Source: Arion vulgaris (lineage: Eukaryota > Mollusca > Gastropoda > Stylommatophora > Arionidae). From it: a DNA stretch of 64,000 nucleotides. The notes under the pieces are model-generated. The model saw only the letters and a program-made list of their open reading frames with translations. It was not told where the DNA came from and made no database searches. The stretch lies in assembly GCA_020796225.1 (NCBI GenBank), contig CM036765.1, forward strand, positions 7,513,082-7,577,081, given 5' to 3'. Shown piece by piece: positions 54,073-64,000 of this stretch. The stretch's first letter is position 1. Every line of letters starts with the position of its first letter. Made by a program: the position numbers and the translations under genes.

Positions 54073-54500
54073 GCAGGTGTTATAATAAATATATAATGGA
54101 TAACTGAAATAAAAGACATACTATGAATTTTTAAAAATCAAACTATAAGAATTTCGAAAGTCTATTTTAAACAGAAAATGCACACACTCTACGCTATTTT
54201 AGAAAGAGAGAAGTATATTCAGTTAACTCTTTCGTCCATCAGAGCCGATATATAGGCTCTTTGCATTGTTTAAAGATGACTAAAAGCCTGGATGTTGGAT
54301 AATTTCAATAAAAATCATTCAGGATATCAAAAAAAATTACAGAGTGAGTATTTGTTATTACAAAAGGTAAAGTAATGGTTTAGTTAAAAAAAATCAATTA
54401 TTTAATCATAATATTTAGTTACTTTTAACTGAACATAACTTATTATTAAAATGTTACACATAACAAAACGAGAACACTATAAGAAATAATGTCACAGAGC
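54073..54500. other. AT-rich intron spacer
   Basis: The last 40 bases before exon 4 (AACAAAACGAGAACACTAT) match the corresponding bases beside exon 4 of copy 1 (8690-8710). Nothing else is recognised. Confidence 0.5.
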
Positions 54501-54507
54501 ATAGTAC

Positions 54508-54649
54508 CAAATGAAACTTCCACCAATGATGGAACTCCACAAAGTGTTCCTGCTTCTTGGATCTGGGTTAAAGAAATCAAAGAAAGAAAGTCTATCTCCA
54601 TTTTTTATGATCTCCCAAACAGCGCTTCCTCCACCGACAACAGATGTTC
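54508..54649 (-). CDS. SLC5-like transporter copy 2, exon 4
   Basis: Acceptor TTCTCACAG|GA at 54650/54649. It encodes TSVVGGGSAVWEIIKNGDR and FFNPDPRSRNTLWSSIIGGS, then F-I-W if the donor TG|GTACTA (after 54508) is used. The reading continues as WYYAL before a TGA. It differs from copy 1 by a single synonymous base up to GGAAGTTT, then diverges sharply. That suggests the true exon end is near GGAA|GTTT (54518), or that gene conversion stopped there. Confidence 0.85.
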
Positions 54650-54689
54650 CTGTGAGAATAAAAAAGGCCAGAAATGGTCACCAGAGTAA

Positions 54690-55340
54690 TCTCTTAATTT
54701 CAGTTTCAGTTTGGAAAATCTTCATTCTACTCCGGACATTACCCATAGGTGCTGCAATCTACTTTGCAATATCTCGAACAGCATCCAGTGGTTGACTGTA
54801 ACAGTTTGATATCGATTGATGAGCCTACTCATATCCATGTTGTGCTATTCGTTTCTGGACATTTCAATCTTCAATAAAAGCTATTGTATTTTAGCAATTG
54901 AGGTGGATTGGTTTTTAAAAAAAAATTCTCTTTGCGGACATACTCTATGACGGCGTTCAGATTGTCAGCTCTATCCATTGGCTGGCCTGCTGATATTGTG
55001 GCAGAGCTAGCCAGCCTGTCAGCTCTATCCATTGGCTGGCATGCTGATATTGTAGCAGAGCCAGCCAGCCTGTCAGCTCTGTCCTTGCCAACGACATCCA
55101 TGTGCACAGTAACGAAGATAGGTGTAATTTTGCAAAATGGTGTAGTGATTCAACACTGATTGTCACAGAGTTGAAGATGAATAGATGAACAATCTTTGTG
55201 CTTCTTGGCGACCGCTCCTGTAATGGCGACACACATATTGATATTAAATCGTTTGCAATTTAAGAGTTAAAATTACTCATTGAACTAGCAGAACTAGATG
55301 TCTGAGAGATAGAATGAGAAGAACTTTGTTCATTTGAGGA
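54690..55340. mobile_element. Decayed RNase H LINE relics in intron 3 of copy 2
   Basis: The minus strand (55107-54871) reads DRADRLAGSATISACQP repeated in a 57-bp tandem duplication (54958-55075), part of an RNase H end. From 55150 the plus strand matches the region after RNase H of the LINE at 61560-61720. The same relics lie at 8920-9760 in copy 1. Confidence 0.6.
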
Positions 55341-55619
55341 TCATCTTCATTGCACATTGGATATGTCCATAATTGTTCCAGTCTCTGCCTAAGCATGTAT
55401 TTCAGTGTGTTTAGACTAACAACTCCAGTTCTGTGTTAGTTGATGTATCTACAGGGGTTTCTCTCATGGTTTTTCAGTCTTGCCGCACCTAGCTTTGTGA
55501 ATAACTTGCGATACCGAGATAAAGAAGATCCTTAAACCTCTTCATTGAAATCTTCAAAGCGCATGCTTTATCTGCCGCGAATCACTGACATAATCAGTAT
55601 GCATAGTCTTCAACGTATA

Positions 55620-56984
55620 TTTTTGTATGCTGAGCACATAAGTTTTTGTGCTGAAAATGATCTGGTGATAGCAAACACAATGTTTAAACATCATCCTAGA
55701 AGGTTATATACCTGGACGCCATCAGATGGGAAGACTAAAAACCAAATCGATTATATAATAATACAACAGCGATGGAGATCAAACATAACAACGGCCAAAG
55801 CCCTGCCTGGTGTAGACTGTGGAAGTGACTATGAGCTGTTGATGGCGATGATACAATTTAAACATTAATTAGATTAAATTAGAGAAGAAACTAAAACCAG
55901 TCCGTTTTGATGCTAATAAAATTCCAGAGGAATATGAGGTAGAAGTAAAGAACAGATTTGAAATACTGATGACAGTCCAAGAAGAGATGACACCAGATGA
56001 GTTGACCACACATGCTAGAGATATCCTATTGTCGACAGCCAAAGATATGGTTCCACGAAGAAAAGACAGAAAGAATGAGTGGATTGCAAACGATACACTA
56101 GAGTAAATATAATAGAGAAAGAGAAAAAGGCACAGGGAATAGCGAAAGAAGAAAATAGGTTGGCCTACATAAATATAACAAAAGTAATAAGGAAGATGAT
56201 CGGTCAATGAAATATACAGGTCTAACACTGTATTGACCTATATACCACGAGGTATGAAAGGGTTCCTATACTTTTTTTTAAATAAGGAACAACATAAGAA
56301 GAGATAAAAAGCAATACCTACAAAATTGTTGTGCAAGGTTAGAAGAACACCAGAAGAAAGAGAGAGAGCAGGAAATGTTCAAAGAGGTACAATCAATGAC
56401 CATAACGTTTAAACCAAAACTAAAGGCAATAAAAGATAGTATGGGAAAAACCCTAACAGAACAATCAGAAATTCTCAACAGATGGAAAAAATATTGCAGA
56501 AAATGTATATGAACAGAGGTGAAAAGGACAACAGAGCGAGCACTGAAATAATCACAGAGAAAGAGCCAGAACCATCGCTAGATGAAGTTGAATGGGCAAT
56601 AAAAGCTTGAAGATGGGAAAATCACCAGGATGTGATAATATTTCAGCAGAATTTATCAAGGCAGAAGTGTAGCAAAGCATAAAAATATATCATGCAATAT
56701 GTAAAAAGATTTGGGAAACAGGAATATGGCCAAAGGAATGGAAAAGATCAATATTTATCCCAATACCTAAAAAGGAGACACCAAATTATGTACAAAAGAT
56801 AGAACAGTGGCATTGCTTGGCAAGTAAAATCTTATTAAAAATTATTATGGGAGACTGTATAGGAAAATGGAAGAAAATATCAACATAACACAAGCTGGGT
56901 TTAGACGGAACAGAGGTACACGTGACCCTATATTTAAGATGAGAAAAATCATAGAAAAATCTAGAGAGTATAATGTAGATCTAT
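55620..56984 (+). mobile_element. LINE-C (RTE-like), 5' part: endonuclease end and RT start
   Basis: The plus strand reads FKHHPRRLYTWTPSDGKTKN followed by QIDYIIIQQRWRSNI (endonuclease C-terminal motif with GCDYELL). Then, in other frames, come KLKPVRFDANKIPEEYEVEV, MGKSPGCDNISAEFIKAEV and WPKEWKRSIFIPIPKKE (RT motif 1). Stops and shifts are frequent. A minus-strand LINE interrupts it at 56985. Confidence 0.85.
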
Positions 56985-57815
56985 TAGTTAGTTAGTCTTT
57001 CCTCTTGGGCCTGTGGGCGGCTCATGGGCAGAGGTCATAGCTCTCCATGTCTCGCGGTTCGTTGCTATTTGTTTTAAGTCTTTGATGTTTACTAGGCCCA
57101 TCGTTGAGCCTTCTCTGGTGATGGTTCTACGCAGAGTCTCTCTTGGTCTTCCTCGTTTTCTTTTTCCCTCTGGTGTCCATATGAGGGATTGGTAAGGAGT
57201 CTTCTCTCATCCATTCTAAGTGTGTGGCCGATGTAGTTCCAGCGGCGCTTTCTTATAAAATTTGATACATTTTCTTGCTTGGTCTCTTGTCTTATTTGTG
57301 TATTGGGTCTGAAATCTGACCATTTGAGGTTCAGTATTCTTCTAAGACATTTATTCTCAAAGTTATCTAATTTTCTTTCTAGAGCTTTTGTTGCTTTCCA
57401 ACTCTCGCATCCATAGGTTAATACTGGAATCACACAAGAGTTAAAGATCTTTAATTTTAAGTGCTTGCTGAGTGAATTGGACTTCCATATATTTGACAAT
57501 TTGTTAAAAGCACTTGATGCCAATGCGATTCTGTGTGGAATTTCTGGCGCTGTATCCCCGTAGATGACATCATACTTCCTAGGTATGTAAAACTTTTGAC
57601 TTTTTCAAGAGTGTAGTTTTTAGTTGAATATTTTCTGGACTGCTGGTAAGGTCAACAATTTTGTTTTTGTGGTGTTTATTTGGAGACCAATTTGTCCTGA
57701 GATATTTTGGAGAAGGTTTGTTTTCATTTGAATATCTTGATGTGATGAACTCAAAGGGCTATATCGTCGGCAAAATCAAGGTCTTCTAAAATTTTATCAA
57801 CCCACTTGATGCCCA
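56985..57815 (-). mobile_element. LINE nested inside LINE-C
   Basis: The minus strand starts with WVDKILEDLDFADDIAL-like RT motif C (near 57790), then MASSAFNKLSNIWKSNSLSK, TYGCESWKATKALERKLDNF, FIRKRRWNYIGHTLRMDERR (57523-57092). It ends at a CTAACTAACTAA tail. The host RT reading is broken at VDLL and resumes as FIDYSKAFD at 57818. I could not identify a clear target duplication. Confidence 0.85.
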
Positions 57816-58910
57816 TATTTATTGACTACTCAAAGGCATTTGATTGTGTAGAACATCAGAAATTGTGTAAGATTATGGGAGAAATGTGATTTCGATTACA
57901 TTTGATACAGATCATAAGAGAACTTTATAATGATCAAATGGCAACTGTAAGAACATGTGATGATGCATCAGACTGGTTTGACATAAGGCAGGGAGTCAGA
58001 CAAGGCTGCATTTTGTCGCCTTATCTGTTTAACATATATGCAGAAAACATTATGAGGAATATTACAGAAGATAGAGGGAAAGAACAATACGATCTTTTTA
58101 TAAACGGAGGAAGCGAAATAACTGAACTACGATACGCTGACGATACAGTGTTACTGTCAACATCACAAAAAGGGATTGAGAAATTATTAGGAGAAATGAA
58201 AGATAAAAGCGAAAAACAAAATCTATATCTCAATGTGGCAATAACAAATATAATGACAACAGATAAAACGAACAGGACAAATTATATTTTCATCAATGGA
58301 GAGAAAGTAGAAAATGTGAACAGCTTTGAATATCTTGGTTCACTGCTAACAACAGATGGAAATGGGATAAAGGAAATTAATAGAACAAACACGTCTTTAC
58401 AAAAAATTAAACAACTAATAACACTATGGAACGGAACTCATAAGAAAACAAAGATCAGAATTCGAAGAGCATGCATATTCCCAGTGGCAATGTATGGGTG
58501 TGAAGCAAGACATTTAATAAAGCAGTGGAAAAACATACGAGTATATATGCTTTCGAATATAAGTGTTACAGAAGAGTCCTCGGTATATCTTGAACAGAGA
58601 AGAGAATAAATAGATCTATCCAGAAAGAACTCAAAATCAAAGAAAACTGAATGATGCTACAAATACGAAAGAGAAAATTGTGATATTTTGACATATAAAA
58701 AGACATGAAGGGCTGAAGAAGACCATCATGGAAGGAGGCATACCAGGAAAGAGAAGAGGAAGACCACAGAAAAGATGGATTCACGATGTAACTGAGGGTT
58801 TGAATATGACGGTTGCAGGAGCAGGACATCTGGCCTATGAGAGAAATTCCGGAGGACTGTTGGAGTGGCAAAGTTCTTCTCAGGACAAGCTATTTGATGA
58901 TGATAATGAG
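57816..58910 (+). mobile_element. LINE-C, 3' part: RT core and C-terminus
   Basis: The plus strand begins FIDYSKAFDCVEHQKL (motif A), then a 235-codon frame with GVRQGCILSPYLFNIYAENI, LRYADDTVLL (motif C), FEYLGSLLTTDGNGIKEI and AMYGCEARHL. After shifts it continues GKRRGRPQKRWIHDVTEG, GAGHLAYERN and ends KLFDDDN with a GATGATGATAATGA tail. Catalytic residues are present, but the element as a whole is disrupted. Confidence 0.88.
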
Positions 58911-58921
58911 CACGTAATGGT

Positions 58922-59011
58922 TGATGTGACATCAGTTCAATAACCAATAACCAATAACCAATCAAAACATACATGATACAATTAATTAGACAAGTCAAAC
59001 AAAGACAATAC
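58922..59011. other. Intron 3 start of copy 2, homologous to copy 1
   Basis: TCAGTTCAATAACCAATAAC and the following bases match 10345-10424 beside exon 3 of copy 1, including the (CCAATAA)n LINE tail. Confidence 0.75.
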
Positions 59012-59165
59012 CTATTATGATAATTAGAAGCCCACTCCCAAGCATGACAAAACCCTGAAAAGCATCCGTCCAGATCACACTCTTGATACCTCCCATGGCT
59101 GAATAAACTGTTCCAATAAACCCTACAACACCAATAGACATCCAAAGCTGCATTTGAAAACCTGT
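59012..59165 (-). CDS. SLC5-like transporter copy 2, exon 3
   Basis: It lies between acceptor TTGTATCAG|ACAGG and donor ATAG|GTATTG, 154 bp. It encodes [36 protein letters not shown] and a helix ending LLIIII. It enters in phase 0 and leaves one base. No stops. It pairs with copy 1 exon 3, from which about 7 of 51 residues differ, mostly in the final helix. Confidence 0.94.
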
Positions 59166-59190
59166 CTGATACAAGAAAAATAGAATTTAA

Positions 59191-59440
59191 TTACTTGTGT
59201 GTTTGTTCAGTTGTTAGTTGTTTCACTGGAGGCACCAGGAGCGAGTCTCTTATGAGCTTTGTAGAAGGTGGAATTTTGAACTTCCGATATTCCATCGATC
59301 CATCGTTTACGTGGTCGTCTCTGGGTCTGTTGCCGTTGTATTGAAGTGCTAGTACTGTTTGTGGGAGACTGTCTTGTGGTAACCTTGATGAGTGTTCGAA
59401 CCACATGACTTGTTGTTTCTTTATATATTGTAACACCAGT
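59191..59440 (-). mobile_element. LINE C-terminal fragment
   Basis: The minus strand reads LQYIKKQQVMWFEHSSRLPQ, then LALQYNGNRPRDDHVND. It is the same block as in the LINE inside the Helitron (IKKQQIKWFGH, LRYNG). 5'-truncated and frameshifted. Confidence 0.7.
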
Positions 59441-59550
59441 GGCATTGCTTGGCAAGTAAAATCTTATTAAAAATTATTATTGGAGACTGTATAGGAAAAT
59501 GGAAGAAAATATCAACATAACACAAGCTGGGTTTAGACGGAACAGAGGTA
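59441..59550 (+). mobile_element. LINE-C RT fragment (near-duplicate of 56808-56915)
   Basis: CAGTGGCATTGCTTGGCAAG...GTTTAGACGGAACAGAGGTA is nearly identical to 56808-56915. It is a second copy of a 108-bp piece of the RT (AGFRRNRGT). It joins directly to the RNase H LINE at about 59551. Confidence 0.85.
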
Positions 59551-61858
59551 TTCATGGCTGGCAAAAGAGGCTGCTACAAAGTCATGGCAGAAAGCCCGAA
59601 AGAAGCGACCTAGAAATATGTGTGATGTGGCTGAAAAGTCTGCTATTCGCCACAAAGCCACTGGGGATTTCAAAATATTGGCTAGTGAGGCAAAGAGTGG
59701 GTTATGGGAGACTTTCATAACACAAGTCTGTGGCGACAAGTCTCTATATCAATTCTGGCAGTTTCATCGCAAAATGAATAGGAGGAATACCAACCAGTCT
59801 TTTCCTACTTTACGTGACTCGTCAGGATCCGTCTTGACAACAGATGCAGAAAAGGGGCAGGGGTTCCTTCATCGTTTCGTGGAACAGACAGAACAAGGTG
59901 ATAAAACTGACCGTCATAATATCGTAAGTGCTCTTCGTGATATTACTAGATCTGGAGAACCTTACATTGACTTAATAACAAAGGAGGATGTTGTTAATGC
60001 ACTCAAGGCAAGCCACAGCACCGCTCCAGGGCCTGATGGTGTCCAATATCATCACATCAAACAGCTGGACGAGACTGTTATTAATGCAGTTGTGATGGAT
60101 TTTAATAAAAGTGTACAGAATGCTGTGGTACCGAGGATTGGCTTCATAGTTATTTACGACCGCTCCACAAACATGGGAAGGATCCTAAACTGCTCAGCAG
60201 CTACCGCATACTCACCTTGCAAAATGTATATGGCAAATTACTAGAGAAGATAGTGACCAGAAAGGTAATGTGTCATTTGGAGAATGACCACATCCTTCCT
60301 GACACTTTGGGTAGCTACCGGCCAATGAAAGGGACATGGGACAATGCTGGCACGTTTGCATATGATGTTTATGAAGGCTTCCAATCCAAGCAAGAGACTG
60401 TTGCTGTGGCCATCGACTTGGAGGATGCTTATAACAAGGTGAATTTTTCAATAATGGTGCGCTCTTTGATTAAATGTGGTTGATCCTTGGCTGGTGAACT
60501 GGATAGCTGCTTCTTTAATGGAGAGAACCGTTGCACTCCGTTTAGGGACATGGACATCGGACCCTGCACGTATATGCCCGGGATTACCCCAGGGTTATCC
60601 TCTATCACCCGTGTTGTTTAATATTTACACAGAAAATGTAGCTAAAATTCAGCCAAACCGGATTGGGTCGGACATTGACATTTGCAGATGATATCTTAAT
60701 ATATTGGACTGGGTCAGATAGACGAGAGATGGTTGACGACATTCAGAAAACATTGCGTACCATCTCGGGTTGGTGTAGAGAGTCTCGCTCTAAGGTCAAT
60801 CCTGAAAAAGCGTGTATGTTGTGGTGCTCGTTGAATAATCACATCGTCAAGGCTGACCTACCCTGTGTAATCTTTGATGAACATACCATCGAGCGCAGAG
60901 ACAGGTTGCGCTATCTTGGAATAACCTTTGATCGTAGTCTATCTTTCAAACACCATATTGAACAGACGATACAACGGTGCAAGCGTGGTCTTGCGGCTCT
61001 CAAAGTTATGGTGGTCGCACACCTTGAGCAGAGACTACTTGCCATTTTGTTCGATCGACTGGTAATGTCAGTGGTAGATTACGGACTCGGAATTCTTACG
61101 ATATCAAGATCACAATGTGAACGACTCGAACGGGTTCAGAATGAAGGTATGCGTATAGTTCTGAACTGCACTAGAGATACCCCCATTGATGTTGTTGTAT
61201 ATACTGATGGGTCGGTTCAACGTGGTGATAAATCCGGCAGGTTTCTTGGCTTATGCGCATGGTAGGGTTGTTGCAGAGCGAAGTGGGGCATACAGGACAA
61301 CTACTTCTAGTATGAGGATGGAGGTTGAGGCTGTTACTGCTGCCCTCCATTGGATTTCTGGGACTTCATTTACTGGGGCAGTTGTTGTCTCTGACTCTCA
61401 GTCGATGCTTCACAAGATCCAAAATGGCAGGTTTCAGTATGAGTGGATGTCGTCTATAGAAGTTTCTAACCTCCAGCGGCTTACGTGGATATACTGTCCT
61501 GGGCATGCGGGTGTTTACGGTAATGAGAGAGCGGACAGGCTTGCATCAACAGCATCGATTGTTGGGGAGTTGAAGATGGATAGGGGGATATTCTTCGGTC
61601 TCTTCGCGAGTCTCTATTGGATGAGGACACTAAAATCGATGTTGAATCGATCAAGCGATTTAAGCAGTTTGGAGTTACCCGTTGTTCAAGTCGAACTGGA
61701 TGCCTGAGAGGCAGAGTGAGTGGTGTGTTTAATCAGCGAGCAACAGGAACCATCAGTATGCATACTCTTCGATATCTGTTGGGGAGACTGAGCACCTATG
61801 GGTCTGCCCGGAGTGCAATGACGTCAGTTTAGTAACCAATAACCAATAACCAATAACA
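59551..61858 (+). mobile_element. LINE with RT and RNase H domains (decayed), (CCAATAA)n tail
   Basis: Plus-strand order: TWQKARKKRR-like start; HKATGDFKILASEAKSGLWE; TAPGPDGVQYHHIKQLDETV (RT start); SYRPMKGTWDNAGTFAYDVY; VAVAIDLEDAYNKVNFSIMV (motif A); GLPQGYPLSPVLFNIYTENV; TFADDILIYWTG (motif C); YLGITFDRSLSFKHHI; VVYTDGSVQRGDKSG, RMEVEAVTAALHWISG, VVSDSQSMLHKIQNG and WIYCPGHAGVYGNERADRLA (all RNase H catalytic blocks); and a tail ending in (CCAATAA)n. At least four frameshifts separate these parts. I/Nimb-type by domain content. Confidence 0.9.
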
Positions 61859-61965
61859 CCAGAAAGAATCCCACTCTTCTTCTGATTTCCTCGTTTATGA
61901 TCATATCTCTTCTTGTTAAATTTAGATTTCGTCGCAAACACTTCATCTCTATCATTTGGATCATT
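61859..61965 (-). mobile_element. LINE fragment
   Basis: The minus strand reads IEMKCLRRNLNLTRRDMIIN, matching the EMKCLRRMLGVTRRDRLRNE block in the LINE at 24146-24511. Confidence 0.6.
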
Positions 61966-62262
61966 TTTTTGTCATTTGTTGTCAGTGTCCAGGTCTAACA
62001 CTGCTAACATAATGCATTGACACTGAGAAATGTAAACAATTAAGAAATCAAATTTTTTACAAGAAATTTGACAAAATGTCATTATATGTCAAAGTCAATA
62101 ATGTTCTTGGTAATTTGTTTCAGAAATTTTGAACTTACAGTTTCAATGAACAAAACAAACTTAATTTAACTGGCAAAACTAAAAAAAAAAGTTGAGATAA
62201 AAATTTAGTAAAACACAAAATCCAATATATTTGTGTAATGTTTGACGCGTTATCTCTTACTT
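61966..62262. other. AT-rich spacer
   Basis: Nothing recognised. Confidence 0.4.
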
Positions 62263-62264
62263 TT

Positions 62265-62757
62265 TCACGCCTCCCTCATATTGTCTGACACTTCCCTGAT
62301 ACTGTCTCACGCCTCCCCTCATATTGTCTGACGCTTCCCTGATACTGTCTGACGCCTCCCCTCATACTGTCTGACACTTCCCTGATACTGTCTCACACCT
62401 CCCCTCATACTGTCTGACACTTCCCTGATACTGTCTCACACCTCCCCTCATACTGTCTGACACTTCCCTGATACTGTCTCACACCTCCCCTCATATTGTC
62501 TGACGCTTCCCTGATACTGTCTGACGCCTCCCCTCATACTGTCTGACACTTCCCTGATACTGTCTCACACCTCCCCTCATACTGTCTGACACTTCCCTGA
62601 TACTGTCTGATGCCTCCCTCATACTGTCTGACGCTTCCTGATACTGTCTCACACCTCCCTCATACTGTCTGACATTTCCCCTGATACTGTCTCACGCCGT
62701 TACTGTCTCACGCCTTCCCTGATACTGCTTGACGCCTCCTTGATAATGTCTCAAGAG
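62265..62757. repeat. 43-bp minisatellite, about 11 copies
   Basis: The unit is TGTCTGACACTTCCCTGATA, CTGTCTCACACCTCCCCTCA, TAC. Each unit is itself two related halves of about 21-22 bp. Confidence 0.95.
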
Positions 62758-62822
62758 TCCTTGGGAATGCGCAAATCCAAGGTCGTAAACCAGGGGTCTA
62801 CATGTGAGGCCCCCATAGTTTA

Positions 62823-63055
62823 GGCTGTCTGAATTGGCGAAGTGGTAAAGACGTCATGTGGGTCTGAAGGCTGTAGGTTCGAATCCGAACCTAGTCACAT
62901 GTGCATTTTTTCATGAAATTCCTAGGATTGTTGCTGTAGCTACGGAGTTCACGCTATGTGCAACACTCTCAGCGGCTAATTTGTGCCATTTCTGTGGACA
63001 GGGATCAATCCATATATGGTAAAACCCGGTGCAATGGAGTCAATCATATACCATT
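62823..63055 (+). mobile_element. tRNA-derived SINE, family 1
   Basis: It opens GCTGTCTGAATTGGCGAAGT (A-box region), GTAGGTTCGAATCCGAACC (B box), then the shared body (TTCATGAAATTCCTAGGATT, TTGTGCCATTTCTGTGGAC) and ends GGTAAAACCCGGTGCAATGG. Full-length, opposite in orientation to the copy at 20262-20492. Confidence 0.88.
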
Positions 63056-63109
63056 ATTCACTTTTTTAAAGTTTAAAATGGTTACACTTACTGACTAACA
63101 GACTAACAT

Positions 63110-63335
63110 AAATGTTCTTCTTCTTCTCTTCCACCATTTACTTCTTTCTTTATAGAAGTGTTGAGGGAAACGTAGTGATCTTGTGTGTGCATATTTTAAA
63201 TTCATTTTCGTAAGGCTGTTCTTCATTCCATCTTTTGCGTGGTCTTACTCTTGCTTTCTACTCGTTATACTTTTTCTCTGTGGCTCTCTGTGGTAGACGA
63301 TACGAAGGAATTCTTGTCAGAATTACCAGAAAAAA
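63110..63335 (-). mobile_element. LINE C-terminal fragment
   Basis: The minus strand, with frame breaks, reads LTRIPSYRLPQRATEKKYNE, then ARVRPRKRW-like and an EEK-rich end at an AAGAAGAAGAA tail. Similar in type to 3868-4238. Confidence 0.55.
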
Positions 63336-63838
63336 CAGAATTAACAGAAATGTAATTAAAATAGCCTTCATCTACAAACTTCAAAGACTGATCGATATTT
63401 GTTTATTTATCGGACCACCGTTATTGAACTTTGGTGAATAACCCTGTGTTCTACGATATCGTCTTATATAGGACGAACTGAGCGATATTAATCCAACTCC
63501 TAACAACGGAGAGAGTCTCGATGTGATTTAGAAATAGTGAGCATATGTGTAGACATTTTATTTTATTATTTTTAGGAATTTATTATGACAGAGTCTTTGC
63601 AGGCTACTTTTTTTTAGAGTTTTAACTTAAAATGGTTTAATTTACATGCTTAACTTGAATACAGAAATGTTTGGGATTTTTCGTCTCTGATAGGACTAGG
63701 AGCATGATTCCAGCTACAATGAAGATCAGTGATCACTAGAAAATTATCCAGATTACTACCTTAAAAAAAATAACCGATTACTTTTGAAGCGTCAGTTGAG
63801 TATTTTGTCATTACGTCACTAAGACCCGTTAATGCTAA
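63336..63838. other. AT-rich spacer
   Basis: Nothing recognised. Confidence 0.4.
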
Positions 63839-63839
63839 C

Positions 63840-64000
63840 GTCTCTATAGAAACATATCAGATACTGAAATAAGTTGCATTTAGTAATATATTTACTGTGC
63901 TAACTGAGGTGACAATTTGTACCGTTACTTTATGTCGTTCGTCAGGTTTGAGGTGCCCTGCCAGCTGGCGTAGGAGATCAGGTATCTCCACAAATCTATG
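63840..64000. other. Intron 2 segment of transporter copy 2
   Basis: AAGTTGCATTTAGTAATATA, TTTACTGTGCTAA and GACAATTTGTACCG match 18283-18370, which lies just beside exon 2 of copy 1. Exon 2 of copy 2 is therefore expected within roughly the next hundred bases to the right. Confidence 0.75.

Larger units (their letters stand above)
43543..59165 (-). other. SLC5-family transporter gene, copy 2 (exons 3-7; 5' end beyond right edge)
   Basis: Exons are 59165-59012, 54649-54508, 50968-50796, 46395-46266 and 44360-43543. Homology of 63840-64000 with the intron beside exon 2 of copy 1 puts exons 1 and 2 just to the right of the window. All exons in view are free of in-frame stops. Exon junctions 3/4, 5/6 and 6/7 join in frame, while 4/5 is unresolved. 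The gene lies head-to-tail upstream of copy 1, a local tandem duplication. Confidence 0.88.

Overview
This is eukaryotic, almost certainly invertebrate metazoan, nuclear DNA. It has spliceosomal introns with GT/AG borders, AT-rich spacers, many minisatellites, and a dense mixed load of non-LTR retrotransposons, Helitron, hAT and piggyBac DNA transposons, a Penelope-like element and tRNA-derived SINEs. The mixture looks like a mollusc (gastropod-type) genome, but that is an inference from style and not a taxonomic identification. No prokaryotic genes, operons or CRISPR arrays are present.

The only host genes I can support are two tandem, same-strand (minus) copies of an SLC5-family sodium-coupled solute transporter (monocarboxylate/multivitamin-transporter-like). 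Copy 2 lies upstream and enters from the right edge. Its exons, in transcription order, are 59165-59012, 54649-54508, 50968-50796, 46395-46266 and 44360-43543 (stop codon and AATAAA downstream). Copy 1 starts with ATG at 21412 and has exons 21412-21224, 18693-18427, 10578-10425, 8878-8737 and 4727-4555. Its last two exons must lie beyond the left edge. Together the two copies show all seven exons of a protein of about 620 residues, which is the normal SLC5 length. Copy 1 carries an in-frame TAG in exon 2, and in both copies the exon 4/exon 5 junction does not join in frame by the obvious splice sites, so one or both copies may be non-functional.

Most of the rest is mobile DNA, much of it nested, and several elements can be delimited exactly by target-site duplications. 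Between the two transporter genes a Helitron (21776-28721, TC...CTAG ends in an A/T target) contains a truncated LINE (9-bp TSD) and a hAT element (24721-27846, 8-bp TSD). The hAT transposase gene is in turn split by a piggyBac-type element (26235-27225, TTAA TSD). Two long copies of an I-like LINE (apurinic endonuclease, reverse transcriptase, RNase H, zinc knuckle) lie at 10881-16342 and 36611-42168. Each is inserted into an older RNase H-bearing LINE, and the second is itself interrupted by another LINE (38443-39188, 11-bp TSD).

Other regions: left edge to 4.4 kb, LINE 3' ends and one RT fragment; 4.7-8.7 kb, four minisatellites in transporter intron 4 and a SINE; 16.3-21.2 kb, LINE tails around exon 2 and SINE heads; 29-30.2 kb, a 48-bp minisatellite; 30.5-36 kb, LINE/SINE fragments and a 1.13-kb insertion (possible solo LTR) inside a 17-bp minisatellite; 42.8-43.4 kb, a 14-bp repeat and a Penelope 3' tail; 46.6-50.4 kb, a small hAT MITE, a LINE and a Penelope-like element with a GIY-YIG domain; 51-58.9 kb, SINEs, a G-rich hexamer array and a long RTE-like LINE with a nested LINE; 59.2-61.9 kb, a decayed RNase H LINE; 62.2-64 kb, a 43-bp minisatellite, a SINE and sequence homologous to the intron next to exon 2 of copy 1. 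I see no undescribed enzymatic or defence system. The most interesting material is the nested-transposon stratigraphy, the damaged transporter pair and the SINE families.
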